Assembly: GCF_003172955.1 (NCBI RefSeq)
Contig: NZ_QGKR01000223.1
Span: 1-35,290 of the forward strand
Source of the DNA: Micromonospora acroterricola
GTDB taxonomy: Bacteria; Actinomycetota; Actinomycetes; Mycobacteriales; Micromonosporaceae
Reading direction: 5' to 3'
Length of the DNA: 35,290 nt
Every line of letters starts with the position of its first letter. Position 1 is the stretch's first letter. This document shows, piece by piece, positions 1 to 7,189 of the stretch. Made by a program: the position numbers and the translations under genes. The notes below the pieces were generated by a model. That model searched no databases and was not told the DNA's origin. It saw only the letters and a program-made list of their open reading frames with translations.

Positions 1-2
1 GC

Positions 3-563
3 CCCCACGGTGCGGGCTGCTGGGGCGCCGGCAGCGCCGCGGTGAACGGCACGCCGGGCTTCGGCGGGCCGGGCTTCGGCGGCGGGCCGGGCACCGAGGC
101 GGCACCGGGTGGCGGGTTCCCGCCCGCCTTCCCGCCGGCGCCCCAGCAGCCCGCACCGTGGGGGCAGCAGGCACCCGAGCCGGACCAGAACCGGTTCGAC
201 TCGTTCAAGCCGGACGCTGACGAGCCGAAGACGGAACCACCGGTGCCGAAGGTGCGCAACGGCCGGGTGCTGGCCGCGGTGCTGATCGCCGCGGTGCTCA
301 TCCTGGCGGTGCCGCTCGGCCTGCTGATGCTGCTGGGCAAGTTCGGCGGGGACGACACGCCGACCTTCGACCCGGCTGTCGGCACGTGCGTGAAGCAGTC
401 CGGTCAGGGCGCCTCGGCGGTCGACTGCGGCGAGGCGGGCGCGTTCACCATCGTTTCCAAGGTGGATGCGAAGGACAAGTGCGCCGACCCGACCCAGCCG
501 CACGTCGTGCTGCCGGGCGACGGCACCAACCGGGTGCTGTGCCTCAAGCCGGCCACCAGCTGA
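3..563 (+). CDS. LppU/SCO3897-like single-pass membrane protein, probably 5'-truncated
   Basis: The frame is open from the window edge, so the true start may lie upstream; the first in-window candidate is GTG at 42, which gives 173 aa. The N-terminal part is Gly/Pro/Ala-rich low complexity and presumably cytoplasmic. One hydrophobic helix follows (around VLAAVLIAAVLILAVPLGLL), then an extracytoplasmic domain of about 65 residues with four cysteines (TCVKQ, VDCGE, DKCAD, VLCLK) that could form two disulfides. This layout matches the actinobacterial LppU/SCO3897 family, whose function is unknown. The family call is by recognition of the C-terminal Cys pattern. A hairpin terminator follows directly, so this is the last gene of its transcript. 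Confidence 0.6.
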   Translation, partial: PHGAGCWGAGSAAVNGTPGFGGPGFGGGPGTEAAPGGGFPPAFPPAPQQPAPWGQQAPEPDQNRFDSFKPDADEPKTEPPVPKVRNGRVLAAVLIAAVLILAVPLGLLMLLGKFGGDDTPTFDPAVGTCVKQSGQGASAVDCGEAGAFTIVSKVDAKDKCADPTQPHVVLPGDGTNRVLCLKPATS

Positions 564-574
564 CGCGAACCGAC

Positions 575-604
575 GGCGGGGCCACGGGCAACCGTGGCCC
601 CGCC
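575..604 (+). terminator. Hairpin terminator after the LppU-like gene
   Basis: A perfect 13-bp inverted repeat (arms 575-587 and 592-604) closes on a GCAA tetraloop, 12 nt after the stop codon. It has no long U tract, as is usual in high-GC actinobacteria. The following 605-773 contains no gene that I can support. Confidence 0.7.
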
Positions 605-773
605 GCCGTATCCGCCGAGCCGTTGGGCCCCGGTCGCCAATCCTGGACAGTTCCCGTTCGCGCCGAGCGGTAGGTGTCCGAGATCTGAAGTCACGACGGG
701 GCAGGGGCGGTCGATTGTCGGGTGCTCGGCCCCACTGGTCGGCGCCGGGCCGGTGGTCAGGCACGATGGGACC

Positions 774-2606
774 ATGAGCGCACGAGTACGGGCCCCCGAG
801 CTGCGCGGTCGGGGCTGGCTGAACACCGGTGGACGCGATCTCAAGCTCGCCGACCTGCGCGGCAAGATCGTCCTCGCGGATTTCTGGACCTTCTGCTGCA
901 TCAACTGCCTGCACGTGCTCGACGAGCTGCGCCCGCTCGAGGAGAAGTACGGCGACGTGCTCGTCGTGATCGGCGTGCACTCGCCGAAGTTCGAGCACGA
1001 GAAGGACGCCGACGCGCTGGCCGCCGCCGTGGAGCGGTACGGGGTGCACCACCCCGTACTCGACGATCCCGAGCTGGACATGTGGCAGCAGTACGCGGCG
1101 CGGGCCTGGCCGACCCTGTCGGTGATCGACCCCGAGGGGTACGTGGTGGCCACCATGGCGGGCGAGGGGCACGCCGAGGGGCTGGCCCGGTTGATCGACG
1201 AGCTGATCGCCACCCACGAGGCCAAGGGGACCCTGCACCGGGGCGACGGCCCGTACGTGCCACCGCCGGCGCCGGAGACCACGCTGCGTTTCCCCGGCAA
1301 GGCGGTGCTGCTGCCGGATGGCAACCTGCTCGTCTCCGACTCGGCCCGGCACTCCCTGGTCGAGATGGCCCCGGACGGCGAGACGCCGGTGCGCCGCATC
1401 GGCTCGGGTGAGCGGGGCCGCGCCGACGGCCCGGCCAGCTCGGCGACCTTCTCCGAGCCGCAGGGGCTCTGCGTGCTGCCACGGCACGTCGCCGAAGTGG
1501 CCGGCTACGACCTGGTGGTCGCCGACACGGTTAACCACCTGCTGCGGGGCGTACGCCTGGCGTCCGGTGAGGTGGTCACGGTGGCGGGCAGCGGCCGGCA
1601 GTGGCGCGCCTCGGTCGACGACCACGCGCACGACGCGCTCGCCGTGGATCTCTCCTCCCCGTGGGACCTGGCCTGGTACGACGACAAGCTGATCATCGCG
1701 ATGGCGGGCATTCACCAGCTCTGGTGGTTCGACCCGATCAAGCGGACCGCCGGCATGTACGCCGGCACCACGGTGGAGGCGCTCCGCGACGGCCCGCTCG
1801 CCGAGGCGTGGATGGCGCAGCCGTCCGGGCTCTCCGTCTCCGCCGACGGCACCCGGCTCTGGGTCGCCGACAGCGAGACCAGCGCCGTCCGGTACGTCGA
1901 GAACGGGGTGCTGGGCACCGCCGTCGGGCAGGGGCTGTTCGACTTCGGTCACGTGGACGGGCCGGCGGAGTCGGCGCTGCTCCAGCACCCGCTGGGCGTG
2001 TGCGCGCTGCCGGACGACTCGGTCCTGATCGCCGACACCTACAACGGCGCGGTGCGCCGCTTCGACCCGGCAACCGGTCAGGTGTCCACGGTCGCGGACG
2101 GGCTGGCCGAGCCGAGCGACCTGGTGCTCACCCCGGACGGCGAGGTGCTGGTGGTGGAGTCCGCCGCGCACCGGTTGACCCGGCTGGCCCCGGGGGCTCT
2201 GTCGGCGGCCGGCGCCAGCACGGTGGACGGCCCCCGGCATCGCACCGAGCGGAAGCCCACCGACGTCGCGGCCGGTGAGGTCACCCTCGACATCGTCTTC
2301 ACCCCCGCGCCGGGGCAGAAGCTGGACGAGACGTACGGGCCGTCGACGCGGCTGGTGGTCTCGGCGTCCCCGCCGGAGCTGCTGGTGGAGGGCTCGGGCA
2401 CGGGCACCGAGCTGTCGCGGCGGCTGGTGCTCAACGGCGAGGTGACCGGTGGGGTGCTTCAGGTGACCGCCCAGGCGGCGACCTGCGACGCGGACGTCGA
2501 GCACGCGGCCTGCCACCTGACCCGGCAGGACTGGGGTGTCCCGGTCCGGGTGGTCGACGGCGCCACGACCCGGCTCCCGTTGGTGCTGCGCGGCCTCGAC
2601 GCCTAG
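774..2606 (+). CDS. Thioredoxin-like / NHL-repeat fusion protein
   Basis: The protein has 610 aa from ATG 774. An upstream in-frame ATG at 594 exists but overlaps the preceding terminator and encodes low-complexity sequence, so the later start is chosen. Residues ~1-150 form a thioredoxin/TlpA-like fold with the redox motif W38-T-F-C-C-I-N-C45 (CxxC is C42/C45) and the cis-Pro strand ARAWPTLSVIDPEG. Residues ~170-520 are NHL/beta-propeller repeats, seen as recurring 'LPDGNLLVSDSARHSL', 'VADTVNHLLRGV', 'IADTYNGAVRRF' units. A C-terminal beta domain of ~90 residues follows. No signal peptide or membrane helix is seen, so it is probably cytosolic. The role is presumably thiol-disulfide exchange with a propeller scaffold; the substrate is unknown. 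The family is common in actinobacteria. Confidence 0.85.
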   Translation: MSARVRAPELRGRGWLNTGGRDLKLADLRGKIVLADFWTFCCINCLHVLDELRPLEEKYGDVLVVIGVHSPKFEHEKDADALAAAVERYGVHHPVLDDPELDMWQQYAARAWPTLSVIDPEGYVVATMAGEGHAEGLARLIDELIATHEAKGTLHRGDGPYVPPPAPETTLRFPGKAVLLPDGNLLVSDSARHSLVEMAPDGETPVRRIGSGERGRADGPASSATFSEPQGLCVLPRHVAEVAGYDLVVADTVNHLLRGVRLASGEVVTVAGSGRQWRASVDDHAHDALAVDLSSPWDLAWYDDKLIIAMAGIHQLWWFDPIKRTAGMYAGTTVEALRDGPLAEAWMAQPSGLSVSADGTRLWVADSETSAVRYVENGVLGTAVGQGLFDFGHVDGPAESALLQHPLGVCALPDDSVLIADTYNGAVRRFDPATGQVSTVADGLAEPSDLVLTPDGEVLVVESAAHRLTRLAPGALSAAGASTVDGPRHRTERKPTDVAAGEVTLDIVFTPAPGQKLDETYGPSTRLVVSASPPELLVEGSGTGTELSRRLVLNGEVTGGVLQVTAQAATCDADVEHAACHLTRQDWGVPVRVVDGATTRLPLVLRGLDA

Positions 2607-2612
2607 CTGTCG

Positions 2613-2635
2613 GGAGGGGCCCGAGTGGCCCCTCC
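2613..2635. terminator. Bidirectional hairpin between convergent genes
   Basis: A perfect 9-bp stem GGAGGGGCC/GGCCCCTCC with a 5-nt loop sits in the 31-nt gap between the thioredoxin-NHL stop (2606) and the pxpA stop (2638). Being symmetric, it can serve both convergent transcripts. Confidence 0.65.
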
Positions 2636-2637
2636 TC

Positions 2638-3387
2638 TCAGGCGAACGGGGCGAGCGGTATACCGGCGTCGATCAGCGACGCGCGGACGAGCTCGGTGGC
2701 GGAGACCGCCCCGGGGGTGTCGCCGTGTACGCAGATCGAGTCCGCCGGGCACGGGATGACGGTGCCGTCCACCGCTACCACGGTCCGTTCGGTGGCGATC
2801 CGTACCGCCCGGTTGGCCACCTCGTCCGGGTCGGTGATCAGTGCGCCGGGCGTGCCCCGGGGCACCAGCCCCCCGTTGGGCAGGTAGCCCCGGTCGGCGA
2901 ACGCCTCGGCCACCACCGGCAGGCCGGCGCCGGTGGCGAGCTGGGCGAGCATCGAGCCGGGCATGCACAGCACGGGCAGCTCGGGGTCGTGGCCGCTGAC
3001 GGCGGCGACCACCGCGGCCGCCTGTGACTCGTCGGTGCCGACGGCGTGGTAGAGCGCGCCGTGCGGCTTCAGGTAGCGGACCCGGGTGCCGGACAGCTGG
3101 CAGAAGGCGCTGAGTGCTCCCAGCTGGTAGGTCACCTCGTCGCGCAGCTCCGCGAACTCGTACGCGATGCTCCGCCGGCCGAAGCCGGCCAGGTCCCGGT
3201 AGCCCACCTGCGCGCCCACCGCGACCCCGCGCCGGGCCGCGCCGTCGCAGACCCGCCGCATCGTGGACGGGTCGCCGCCGTGGAAGCCGCAGGCGACGTT
3301 GGCGGAGGTGACCAGGCCCAGCAGCGCCTCGTCGTCGCCGAGTCGCCAGATGCCGAATCCCTCGCCCAGGTCAGCGTTCAGGTCCAT
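2638..3387 (-). CDS. pxpA: 5-oxoprolinase subunit A (LamB/YcsF family)
   Basis: The protein has 249 aa, the usual family length. It begins MDLNADLGEGFG, the hallmark N-terminus of LamB/YcsF proteins, and contains the further family blocks ANVACGFHGGDP, KPHGALYH and CVHGDTPGA. With PxpB and PxpC it forms the prokaryotic ATP-dependent 5-oxoprolinase that opens L-5-oxoproline (pyroglutamate) to glutamate, recycling a spontaneous damage product of glutamine/glutamate. It is the last gene of a pxpB-pxpC-pxpA operon. Its ATG at 3387 lies inside the end of pxpC (17-nt overlap), so translation is probably coupled. The function rests on family knowledge plus the intact three-gene context. Confidence 0.93.
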   Translation of the reverse strand: MDLNADLGEGFGIWRLGDDEALLGLVTSANVACGFHGGDPSTMRRVCDGAARRGVAVGAQVGYRDLAGFGRRSIAYEFAELRDEVTYQLGALSAFCQLSGTRVRYLKPHGALYHAVGTDESQAAAVVAAVSGHDPELPVLCMPGSMLAQLATGAGLPVVAEAFADRGYLPNGGLVPRGTPGALITDPDEVANRAVRIATERTVVAVDGTVIPCPADSICVHGDTPGAVSATELVRASLIDAGIPLAPFA

Positions 3388-4234
3388 GGAACCTGACGGT
3401 AGTACCTGGCCGGGCCTGCGCGAGCGGGGTCACGTCGGTGACCACCCCGATGACGGGGTATCCGCCGGTGGTCGGATGATCGGCGAGGAAGATCAGGGGT
3501 TGCCCGTCGGCCGGCACCTGCACAGCGCCGAGGACGATCCCCTCGCTGGGCAGTTCGCCGGCGACCGCGCGGGGCAGCGGCGCGCCGGCCAGCCGCGCGC
3601 CGACCCGGTTGCTCAGCGGGCTCACGGTGTACGCGCTGCCGAGCAGCCGGTCGAACGCGGTCGGGGTGAACCAGTCGTCGCGGGGGCCGGGGTGCAGCCT
3701 CAGGCGCAGCTCCGGCGGGGGTGCGGGACCGACGGTCAGGTCCACCGGCGCGGGCTCGCCGAACGGTTCGCCGAGCGGCAGCCGGTCGCCGTCCCGCAGC
3801 GGGGACGGGCCCAGCCCGGAGAGGGTGTCGGTGGCCCGGCTGCCGAGCACCGCCGGCACGTCGATCCCACCCGCCACGGCCAGCCAACTCCGTACGCCCC
3901 GACGCGCCGGGCCGATCCGCAGCACCGTCCCGGCCGGCACGGTGAGCGGGCGTCCGGTGTCGCCGGGGCGGTCACCGGCCCGGACCGTCACGTCGGCGCC
4001 GGTGACCGCCACGGTGGTGGCCCGGGTCAGCCGGAGCGCGCAGCCGGTCAGGGTGATCTCCAGGCCGGCGGCGTGCTCCGGGTTGCCGACCAGCCGGTTG
4101 GCGAGCCGCAGGGCGGCCGGGTCCAGCGCGCCGGACCGGGGTACGCCGAGGTGTGCCCAGCCGGGCCGGCCCAGGTCCTGCACGGTGGTGAGCGCGCCGG
4201 CGCGGAGCACCTCGATCTCGGCGGGCCGGGTCAC
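3371..4234 (-). CDS. pxpC: 5-oxoprolinase subunit C (biotin-dependent carboxyltransferase-like, KipA family)
   Basis: The protein has 287 aa from a GTG start at 4234. Its first codon and the pxpB stop share the four bases GTGA, a classic coupled junction that fixes the start. The sequence has the AHS2/KipA-family signature near the N-terminus (EVLRAGALTTVQDLGRPGWAH, split here as EVLRAGALTTVQDLGRPG then WAH) and PRSGALDPAALRLANRLVGN, which is near-universal in the family. Later blocks are ELPSEGIVLGAVQVP and LADHPTTGGYPVIGVV. With PxpA and PxpB it cleaves 5-oxoproline with ATP. The frame stays open upstream of 4234, but that region is the pxpB gene read in another frame. Confidence 0.92.
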   Translation of the reverse strand: MTRPAEIEVLRAGALTTVQDLGRPGWAHLGVPRSGALDPAALRLANRLVGNPEHAAGLEITLTGCALRLTRATTVAVTGADVTVRAGDRPGDTGRPLTVPAGTVLRIGPARRGVRSWLAVAGGIDVPAVLGSRATDTLSGLGPSPLRDGDRLPLGEPFGEPAPVDLTVGPAPPPELRLRLHPGPRDDWFTPTAFDRLLGSAYTVSPLSNRVGARLAGAPLPRAVAGELPSEGIVLGAVQVPADGQPLIFLADHPTTGGYPVIGVVTDVTPLAQARPGTTVRFHGPER

Positions 4235-4887
4235 GCCGCCACCAGGCGGACCGGGGTGCCCGGGCCGAGCCGGGTCGGTGGGTCCGCGTGCACGTCGAAG
4301 AGGACCAGGTCGGTCCGGCCGACCAGCAGCCAGCCGCCCGGGGACGCGCCCGGATAGATGCCCGCGTAGGGGCCGGCGAGGGCGACCGAGCCGGCCGGGA
4401 CCCGGGGGCGGGGGGTGGCCAGCCGGGGCAGCGCCAGCTCGGCGGGGAGCCCGGTCAGGTAGGGGAACCCGGGGGCGAAGCCGCAGAAGGCGACGCGGAA
4501 CCGGGTGCCGGTCAGCCGGCGCGGCACGTCCGCCACATCGGTCTGCCAGTACTCCGCGACCGCCGGCAGGTCGGGCCCGTCGAACTCGACCGGGACGAGC
4601 ACCTCGGCCCGGTCCGGTCCGCTCGCCCGGCTGGCCGCGCCGCCGGTGTCGTTCGTGACCGTCGGTGCCCAACCGGCCAGCATCTCGGCCGTGGCCGCCG
4701 GGTCGGGCAGGCCGTCGAGCAGGACGGTGGTGGCCGCGGGCACGATCTCGACGGCGTTCAGCTCGCCCTGCTCGCGACGCCGCCACAGCTCGGCCCGCCA
4801 TGCTTCGACCAGGGTGGCCGCGGGCACGTCGGCGCGGGTGGTGCAGTCGAGCAGCAGGGCGTGCGCCCCGACGGGCCGGATCCGCAT
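4231..4887 (-). CDS. pxpB: 5-oxoprolinase subunit B (KipI/AHS1 family)
   Basis: The protein has 218 aa and starts at ATG 4887, with GGCGAGG 8 nt upstream. AHS1/KipI-family motifs are clear: VPVEFDGPDLPAVAEYW in the middle and FCGFAPGFPYLTGLP, then PRPRVPAGSVALAG and GIYPGASPGGW. It is the first gene of the pxpBCA operon and partners PxpC; in Bacillus the homologue KipI was first described as a kinase inhibitor, but the three-gene context supports 5-oxoprolinase. The operon is divergent from trhA across 107 nt. The ribosome site lies in a hairpin (see 4896-4920). Confidence 0.92.
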   Translation of the reverse strand: MRIRPVGAHALLLDCTTRADVPAATLVEAWRAELWRRREQGELNAVEIVPAATTVLLDGLPDPAATAEMLAGWAPTVTNDTGGAASRASGPDRAEVLVPVEFDGPDLPAVAEYWQTDVADVPRRLTGTRFRVAFCGFAPGFPYLTGLPAELALPRLATPRPRVPAGSVALAGPYAGIYPGASPGGWLLVGRTDLVLFDVHADPPTRLGPGTPVRLVAA

Positions 4888-4895
4888 CCGCTCAT

Positions 4896-4920
4896 CCTCG
4901 CCGATGTCGTGTCGGCGAGG
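4896..4920 (-). promoter_or_regulatory. Hairpin sequestering the pxpB ribosome-binding site
   Basis: On the minus strand a perfect 9-bp stem (CCTCGCCGA / TCGGCGAGG, 7-nt loop) contains the GGCGAGG Shine-Dalgarno in its 3' arm, 8 nt before the pxpB ATG. If transcribed, it would hide the ribosome site. The stem and its overlap with the ribosome site are seen directly; a regulatory function is inferred. Confidence 0.4.
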
Positions 4921-4956
4921 TGTTCACGGCGACGGTGCCGGGCGTCACCAGCACGA

Positions 4957-4988
4957 CTACTTGCAAGTAACCTACGGTGCCGTAACCT
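4957..4988 (+). promoter_or_regulatory. trhA promoter with overlapping palindromic operator
   Basis: The -35 is TTGCAA (4961-4966), with a 16-bp spacer to -10 TAACCT (4983-4988), then 6 nt to the GTG at 4995, giving a leaderless transcript. CTACTTGCAAGTAA (4957-4970) covers the -35 and matches the 14-bp pattern TTACY-N4-RGTAA at 13 positions; that pattern is also found at the fadE-like and etfD-like genes. A second, imperfect dyad TACGGTGCCGTA (4973-4984) fills the spacer and enters the -10. This placement is typical of a repressor site. Confidence 0.5.
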
Positions 4989-4994
4989 GATGTC

Positions 4995-5672
4995 GTGACC
5001 ACCTCCGCCCCGCTTCGACTGAAGCCGGTCGACATCGGTAAGCCCCGGATGCGCGGCTGGCTGCACACGTACGCCTTCTTCGTCGCCCTGGTCTGCGGCA
5101 TCGTGCTCTGCTCGATCGCCGCCACCCGGCCGGGGTGGGCGCCCCTGGTGAGCTGCATCGTCTACAGCGTGACGGTGTGCGGGCTCTTCGGCACCAGCGC
5201 GCTGTACCACCGCCGCGTGTGGTCGGAGCGCGGCTACCAGATCATGCGCCGGATGGACCACTCGATGATCTTCGTGTTCATCGCCGGCACGTACACGCCG
5301 TTCTGCGCCCTGCTGCTCGCGCCCCGGCCGGCCACCGTGATGCTGGGCCTGGTCTGGGGTGGCGCGCTGGCCGGCGTGGCGCTCAAGGTGGTCTGGCCGC
5401 ACGCGCCACGCTGGGTCTCCGCGCCGCTCTACCTGGCGCTCGGCTGGGTGTCGGTGGCCATGCTGCCGGAGATCCTGCACGGCGGCGGTGTCGCGGCACT
5501 GGTGCTGCTGATCGTCGGTGGCGTGATCTACAGCGTCGGCGCGGTCTTCTATGCCCTGCGCCGGCCCAACCCGTGGCCGACCGTCTTCGGTCACCACGAG
5601 TTCTTCCACGCCTGCACGCTGCTGGCCGCGCTCTGCCACCACATCGCGATCTACTTCGCACTGTTCGCCTGA
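4995..5672 (+). CDS. trhA: Hemolysin III family (TrhA/PAQR) membrane protein
   Basis: The protein has 225 aa with seven hydrophobic segments. Conserved polar marks of the HlyIII/PAQR superfamily are SALYHRR after the second helix, MDHSMIFVFIAGTYTPF in the third, and a C-terminal GHHEFFHACTLLAALCHH. The histidines are those that bind zinc in the superfamily. Bacterial members influence membrane lipid and energy homeostasis; cytolysis has been reported for a few but is not implied here. The start is GTG 4995, with no ribosome site and a -10 box 6 nt upstream, so the mRNA is probably leaderless. It is transcribed divergently from pxpBCA and ends at a bidirectional terminator. Confidence 0.88.
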   Translation: MTTSAPLRLKPVDIGKPRMRGWLHTYAFFVALVCGIVLCSIAATRPGWAPLVSCIVYSVTVCGLFGTSALYHRRVWSERGYQIMRRMDHSMIFVFIAGTYTPFCALLLAPRPATVMLGLVWGGALAGVALKVVWPHAPRWVSAPLYLALGWVSVAMLPEILHGGGVAALVLLIVGGVIYSVGAVFYALRRPNPWPTVFGHHEFFHACTLLAALCHHIAIYFALFA

Positions 5673-5682
5673 CACACGCGAG

Positions 5683-5712
5683 CCGGGGCCCCGCCACGCT
5701 GCGGGACCCCGG
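5683..5712. terminator. Bidirectional hairpin between trhA and a DUF6458 gene
   Basis: The stem is CCGGGG-C-CCCGC / GCGGG-A-CCCCGG: 11 pairs, one C/A mismatch and a 6-nt loop, in the 56-nt gap between convergent stop codons. Confidence 0.65.
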
Positions 5713-5728
5713 AGTGCGCGAGCGAGGG

Positions 5729-6016
5729 TCAGACCGGTCGGCCCGGCCGGCGCACCTCGCGGTACTCCCGCATGACCTGGTCGTCCTGGACCGGCACCAC
5801 AGGGTCGGCCACCACGCGGTCCGTGCGGACCGGCGCGGCGACCACGTTGCGGCGGCGGTTGTTCCAGAAGTAGAGGGTGGTGAGGAGGCCGGCGACACCG
5901 GCCAGCATCAGCACCCAGCCGACCACGGCCAGGTTCAGCCAACCCAGGTCGGCCTCCACGGCGAATGCGAAGATCGCGCCCAGCGCGATCAGGAAGATGC
6001 TGCCACCAATGCCCAT
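5729..6016 (-). CDS. DUF6458 family small membrane protein (copy 1)
   Basis: The protein has 95 aa from ATG 6016, preceded by GAGGAG at 7 nt. The frame runs further upstream, but that part is the sixA region read antisense. Residues 1-50 form a two-helix hairpin starting MGIGGSIFLIALGAIFAFAVE and continuing NLAVVGWVLMLAGVAGLL. A basic stretch NNRRR and an acidic/arginine-rich cytosolic tail of ~40 residues follow. DUF6458 is an actinobacterial family of unknown function. A second copy (6709-6978) has the same layout, on the other side of sixA. Confidence 0.8.
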   Translation of the reverse strand: MGIGGSIFLIALGAIFAFAVEADLGWLNLAVVGWVLMLAGVAGLLTTLYFWNNRRRNVVAAPVRTDRVVADPVVPVQDDQVMREYREVRRPGRPV

Positions 6017-6128
6017 GTCTCGCTCCTCGGCTCTAACCTGGCGTACGTCCCGCCGCGGCCGTCGGTAGGGGTGCGGCACCCACCGACTTACCCCGGCACG
6101 GAGATCGCCAATCGGGCAAGCTGAGGAC

Positions 6129-6668
6129 ATGACGGACGCCCCTGTCGAGACACGCACTCTGGTGCTCCTCCGGCACGCGAAGGCCGAGCAGGGCAGTGCG
6201 GGCACCCACGACGCCGATCGGCCGCTCAGCGCGCGCGGGCACGCCGACGCGGCGGCCGCCGGGGCCTGGCTGGCCCACCACGGCCTGCTGCCCGACGTGG
6301 TCATCTGCTCGACGGCGCTGCGTACGCGGCAGACCTGGCACGGTGTCGCGATGGGGATGACCGGCTCGCCGCCGGAGGGCGGCCCGGCCGGTCCCCGCCC
6401 GACCGTCCGCTACGAGCCCGGCGCGTACGACAGCCACCCCGAGGAGCTGCTGACGCTGGTCCGCACCATCGACCCGACGGCCGGGACGGCCCTGCTGATT
6501 GCCCATAATCCGGGCATCTCGCTGCTCTCCGCGCTTCTCGACCCGGAGGGGGTGGGCGAGGAGGGCCTGCGGACCACCGAGCTGGCAATCCACCACACCG
6601 CGCTGGGCTGGGCGGAGCTGGACCGTGCGGGGGCGCCCATCACCGCTCGGCACGCCGCACGCGGCTGA
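6129..6668 (+). CDS. sixA: SixA-like phosphohistidine phosphatase
   Basis: The protein has 179 aa from ATG 6129. It belongs to the histidine phosphatase superfamily: RHG-type motif L-R15-H16-A-K with H16 the phospho-accepting residue, the ADRPLSARG block, SSTALRTRQTW-type substrate loop (here CSTALRTRQTW) and the second catalytic histidine in LIAHNPG (H126). E. coli SixA removes phosphate from HPt/PTS histidines; the target here is unknown because no histidine kinase or PTS gene is adjacent. It is flanked by two convergent DUF6458 genes, each separated from it by under 120 nt. Confidence 0.88.
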   Translation: MTDAPVETRTLVLLRHAKAEQGSAGTHDADRPLSARGHADAAAAGAWLAHHGLLPDVVICSTALRTRQTWHGVAMGMTGSPPEGGPAGPRPTVRYEPGAYDSHPEELLTLVRTIDPTAGTALLIAHNPGISLLSALLDPEGVGEEGLRTTELAIHHTALGWAELDRAGAPITARHAARG

Positions 6669-6696
6669 GCCACCCGCCGATGTCGACGGGTGGCTC
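6667..6696. terminator. Bidirectional hairpin after sixA
   Basis: A perfect 10-bp stem GAGCCACCCG / CGGGTGGCTC with a 10-nt loop overlaps the last base of the sixA stop and precedes the end of the convergent DUF6458 gene (6709). Confidence 0.65.
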
Positions 6697-6708
6697 GGTC
6701 GGACGCGC

Positions 6709-6978
6709 TCAGGAGGGTGGTGCGGTCGGAGGCGGCGGATCGGGCGGCGGCGGCATCATGGCCGTCGGATGGGACAGCCGGTTCTCCTCCACGATGAGGG
6801 TCCGGGCCCGCTTGCGCCGGTCCTGCCAGAACCAGAGCGTGGTCAGCAGTACGGCCAGCCCGGCCAGGATGAACACCCAACCGACCGCCCGCAAATCTAT
6901 CCACCAGACGTTGGCTCGTATCGCGAAGGTCAGGATGGCGCCGATCGCGATGAGAAAGATGCCGCTTCCTACACCCAT
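6709..6978 (-). CDS. DUF6458 family small membrane protein (copy 2)
   Basis: The protein has 89 aa from ATG 6978, with a GGGGGAG ribosome site about 9 nt upstream. The start MGVGSGIFLIAIGAILTFAIR and AVGWVFILAGLAVLL parallel copy 1 closely (MGIGGSIFLIALGAIFAFAVE, VVGWVLMLAGVAGLL). Both copies have two membrane helices, a RRK/RRR stop-transfer and a polar tail; here the tail ends in a Pro-rich run (MMPPPPDPPPPTAPPS). Function is unknown. The two copies share the membrane hairpin but not the tails, so the tail may carry partner specificity (inference). Confidence 0.8.
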   Translation of the reverse strand: MGVGSGIFLIAIGAILTFAIRANVWWIDLRAVGWVFILAGLAVLLTTLWFWQDRRKRARTLIVEENRLSHPTAMMPPPPDPPPPTAPPS

Positions 6979-7101
6979 GTGCGCTGCACTCCCCCGTGCG
7001 GTGGCTCTGGGCGTTCCCTGTCGTGACCACGCGACGGTTACCCACCACGTCGCCGGCCTACCGGGGTCGGGTCGGCGAATAGCGGAGGTGCCCGGACAGC
7101 C

Positions 7102-7137
7102 CGACGGCCGGCGGGGCATGCGCCCCACCGGCCGTCG
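7102..7137 (-). terminator. Hairpin terminator downstream of the acyl-CoA dehydrogenase
   Basis: Ten perfect outer pairs (CGACGGCCGG / CCGGCCGTCG), one C/A mismatch and five inner pairs (GGGGC / GCCCC) close on a 4-nt loop, starting 52 nt beyond the fadE stop on the minus strand. It separates that gene from the promoter of the next minus-strand gene. Confidence 0.6.
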
Positions 7138-7189
7138 ATGATCGGTGCCGGGTGGTGCTCCCGGGACCGTCAGCCGTGCCATGGCACGG

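Noticed and set aside
404..1399. Long antisense reading frame opposite the thioredoxin-NHL gene.
   Set aside because: It lies opposite a well-supported gene, has Ser/Arg/Pro-rich composition without motifs, and is the expected shadow of GC-rich codons.
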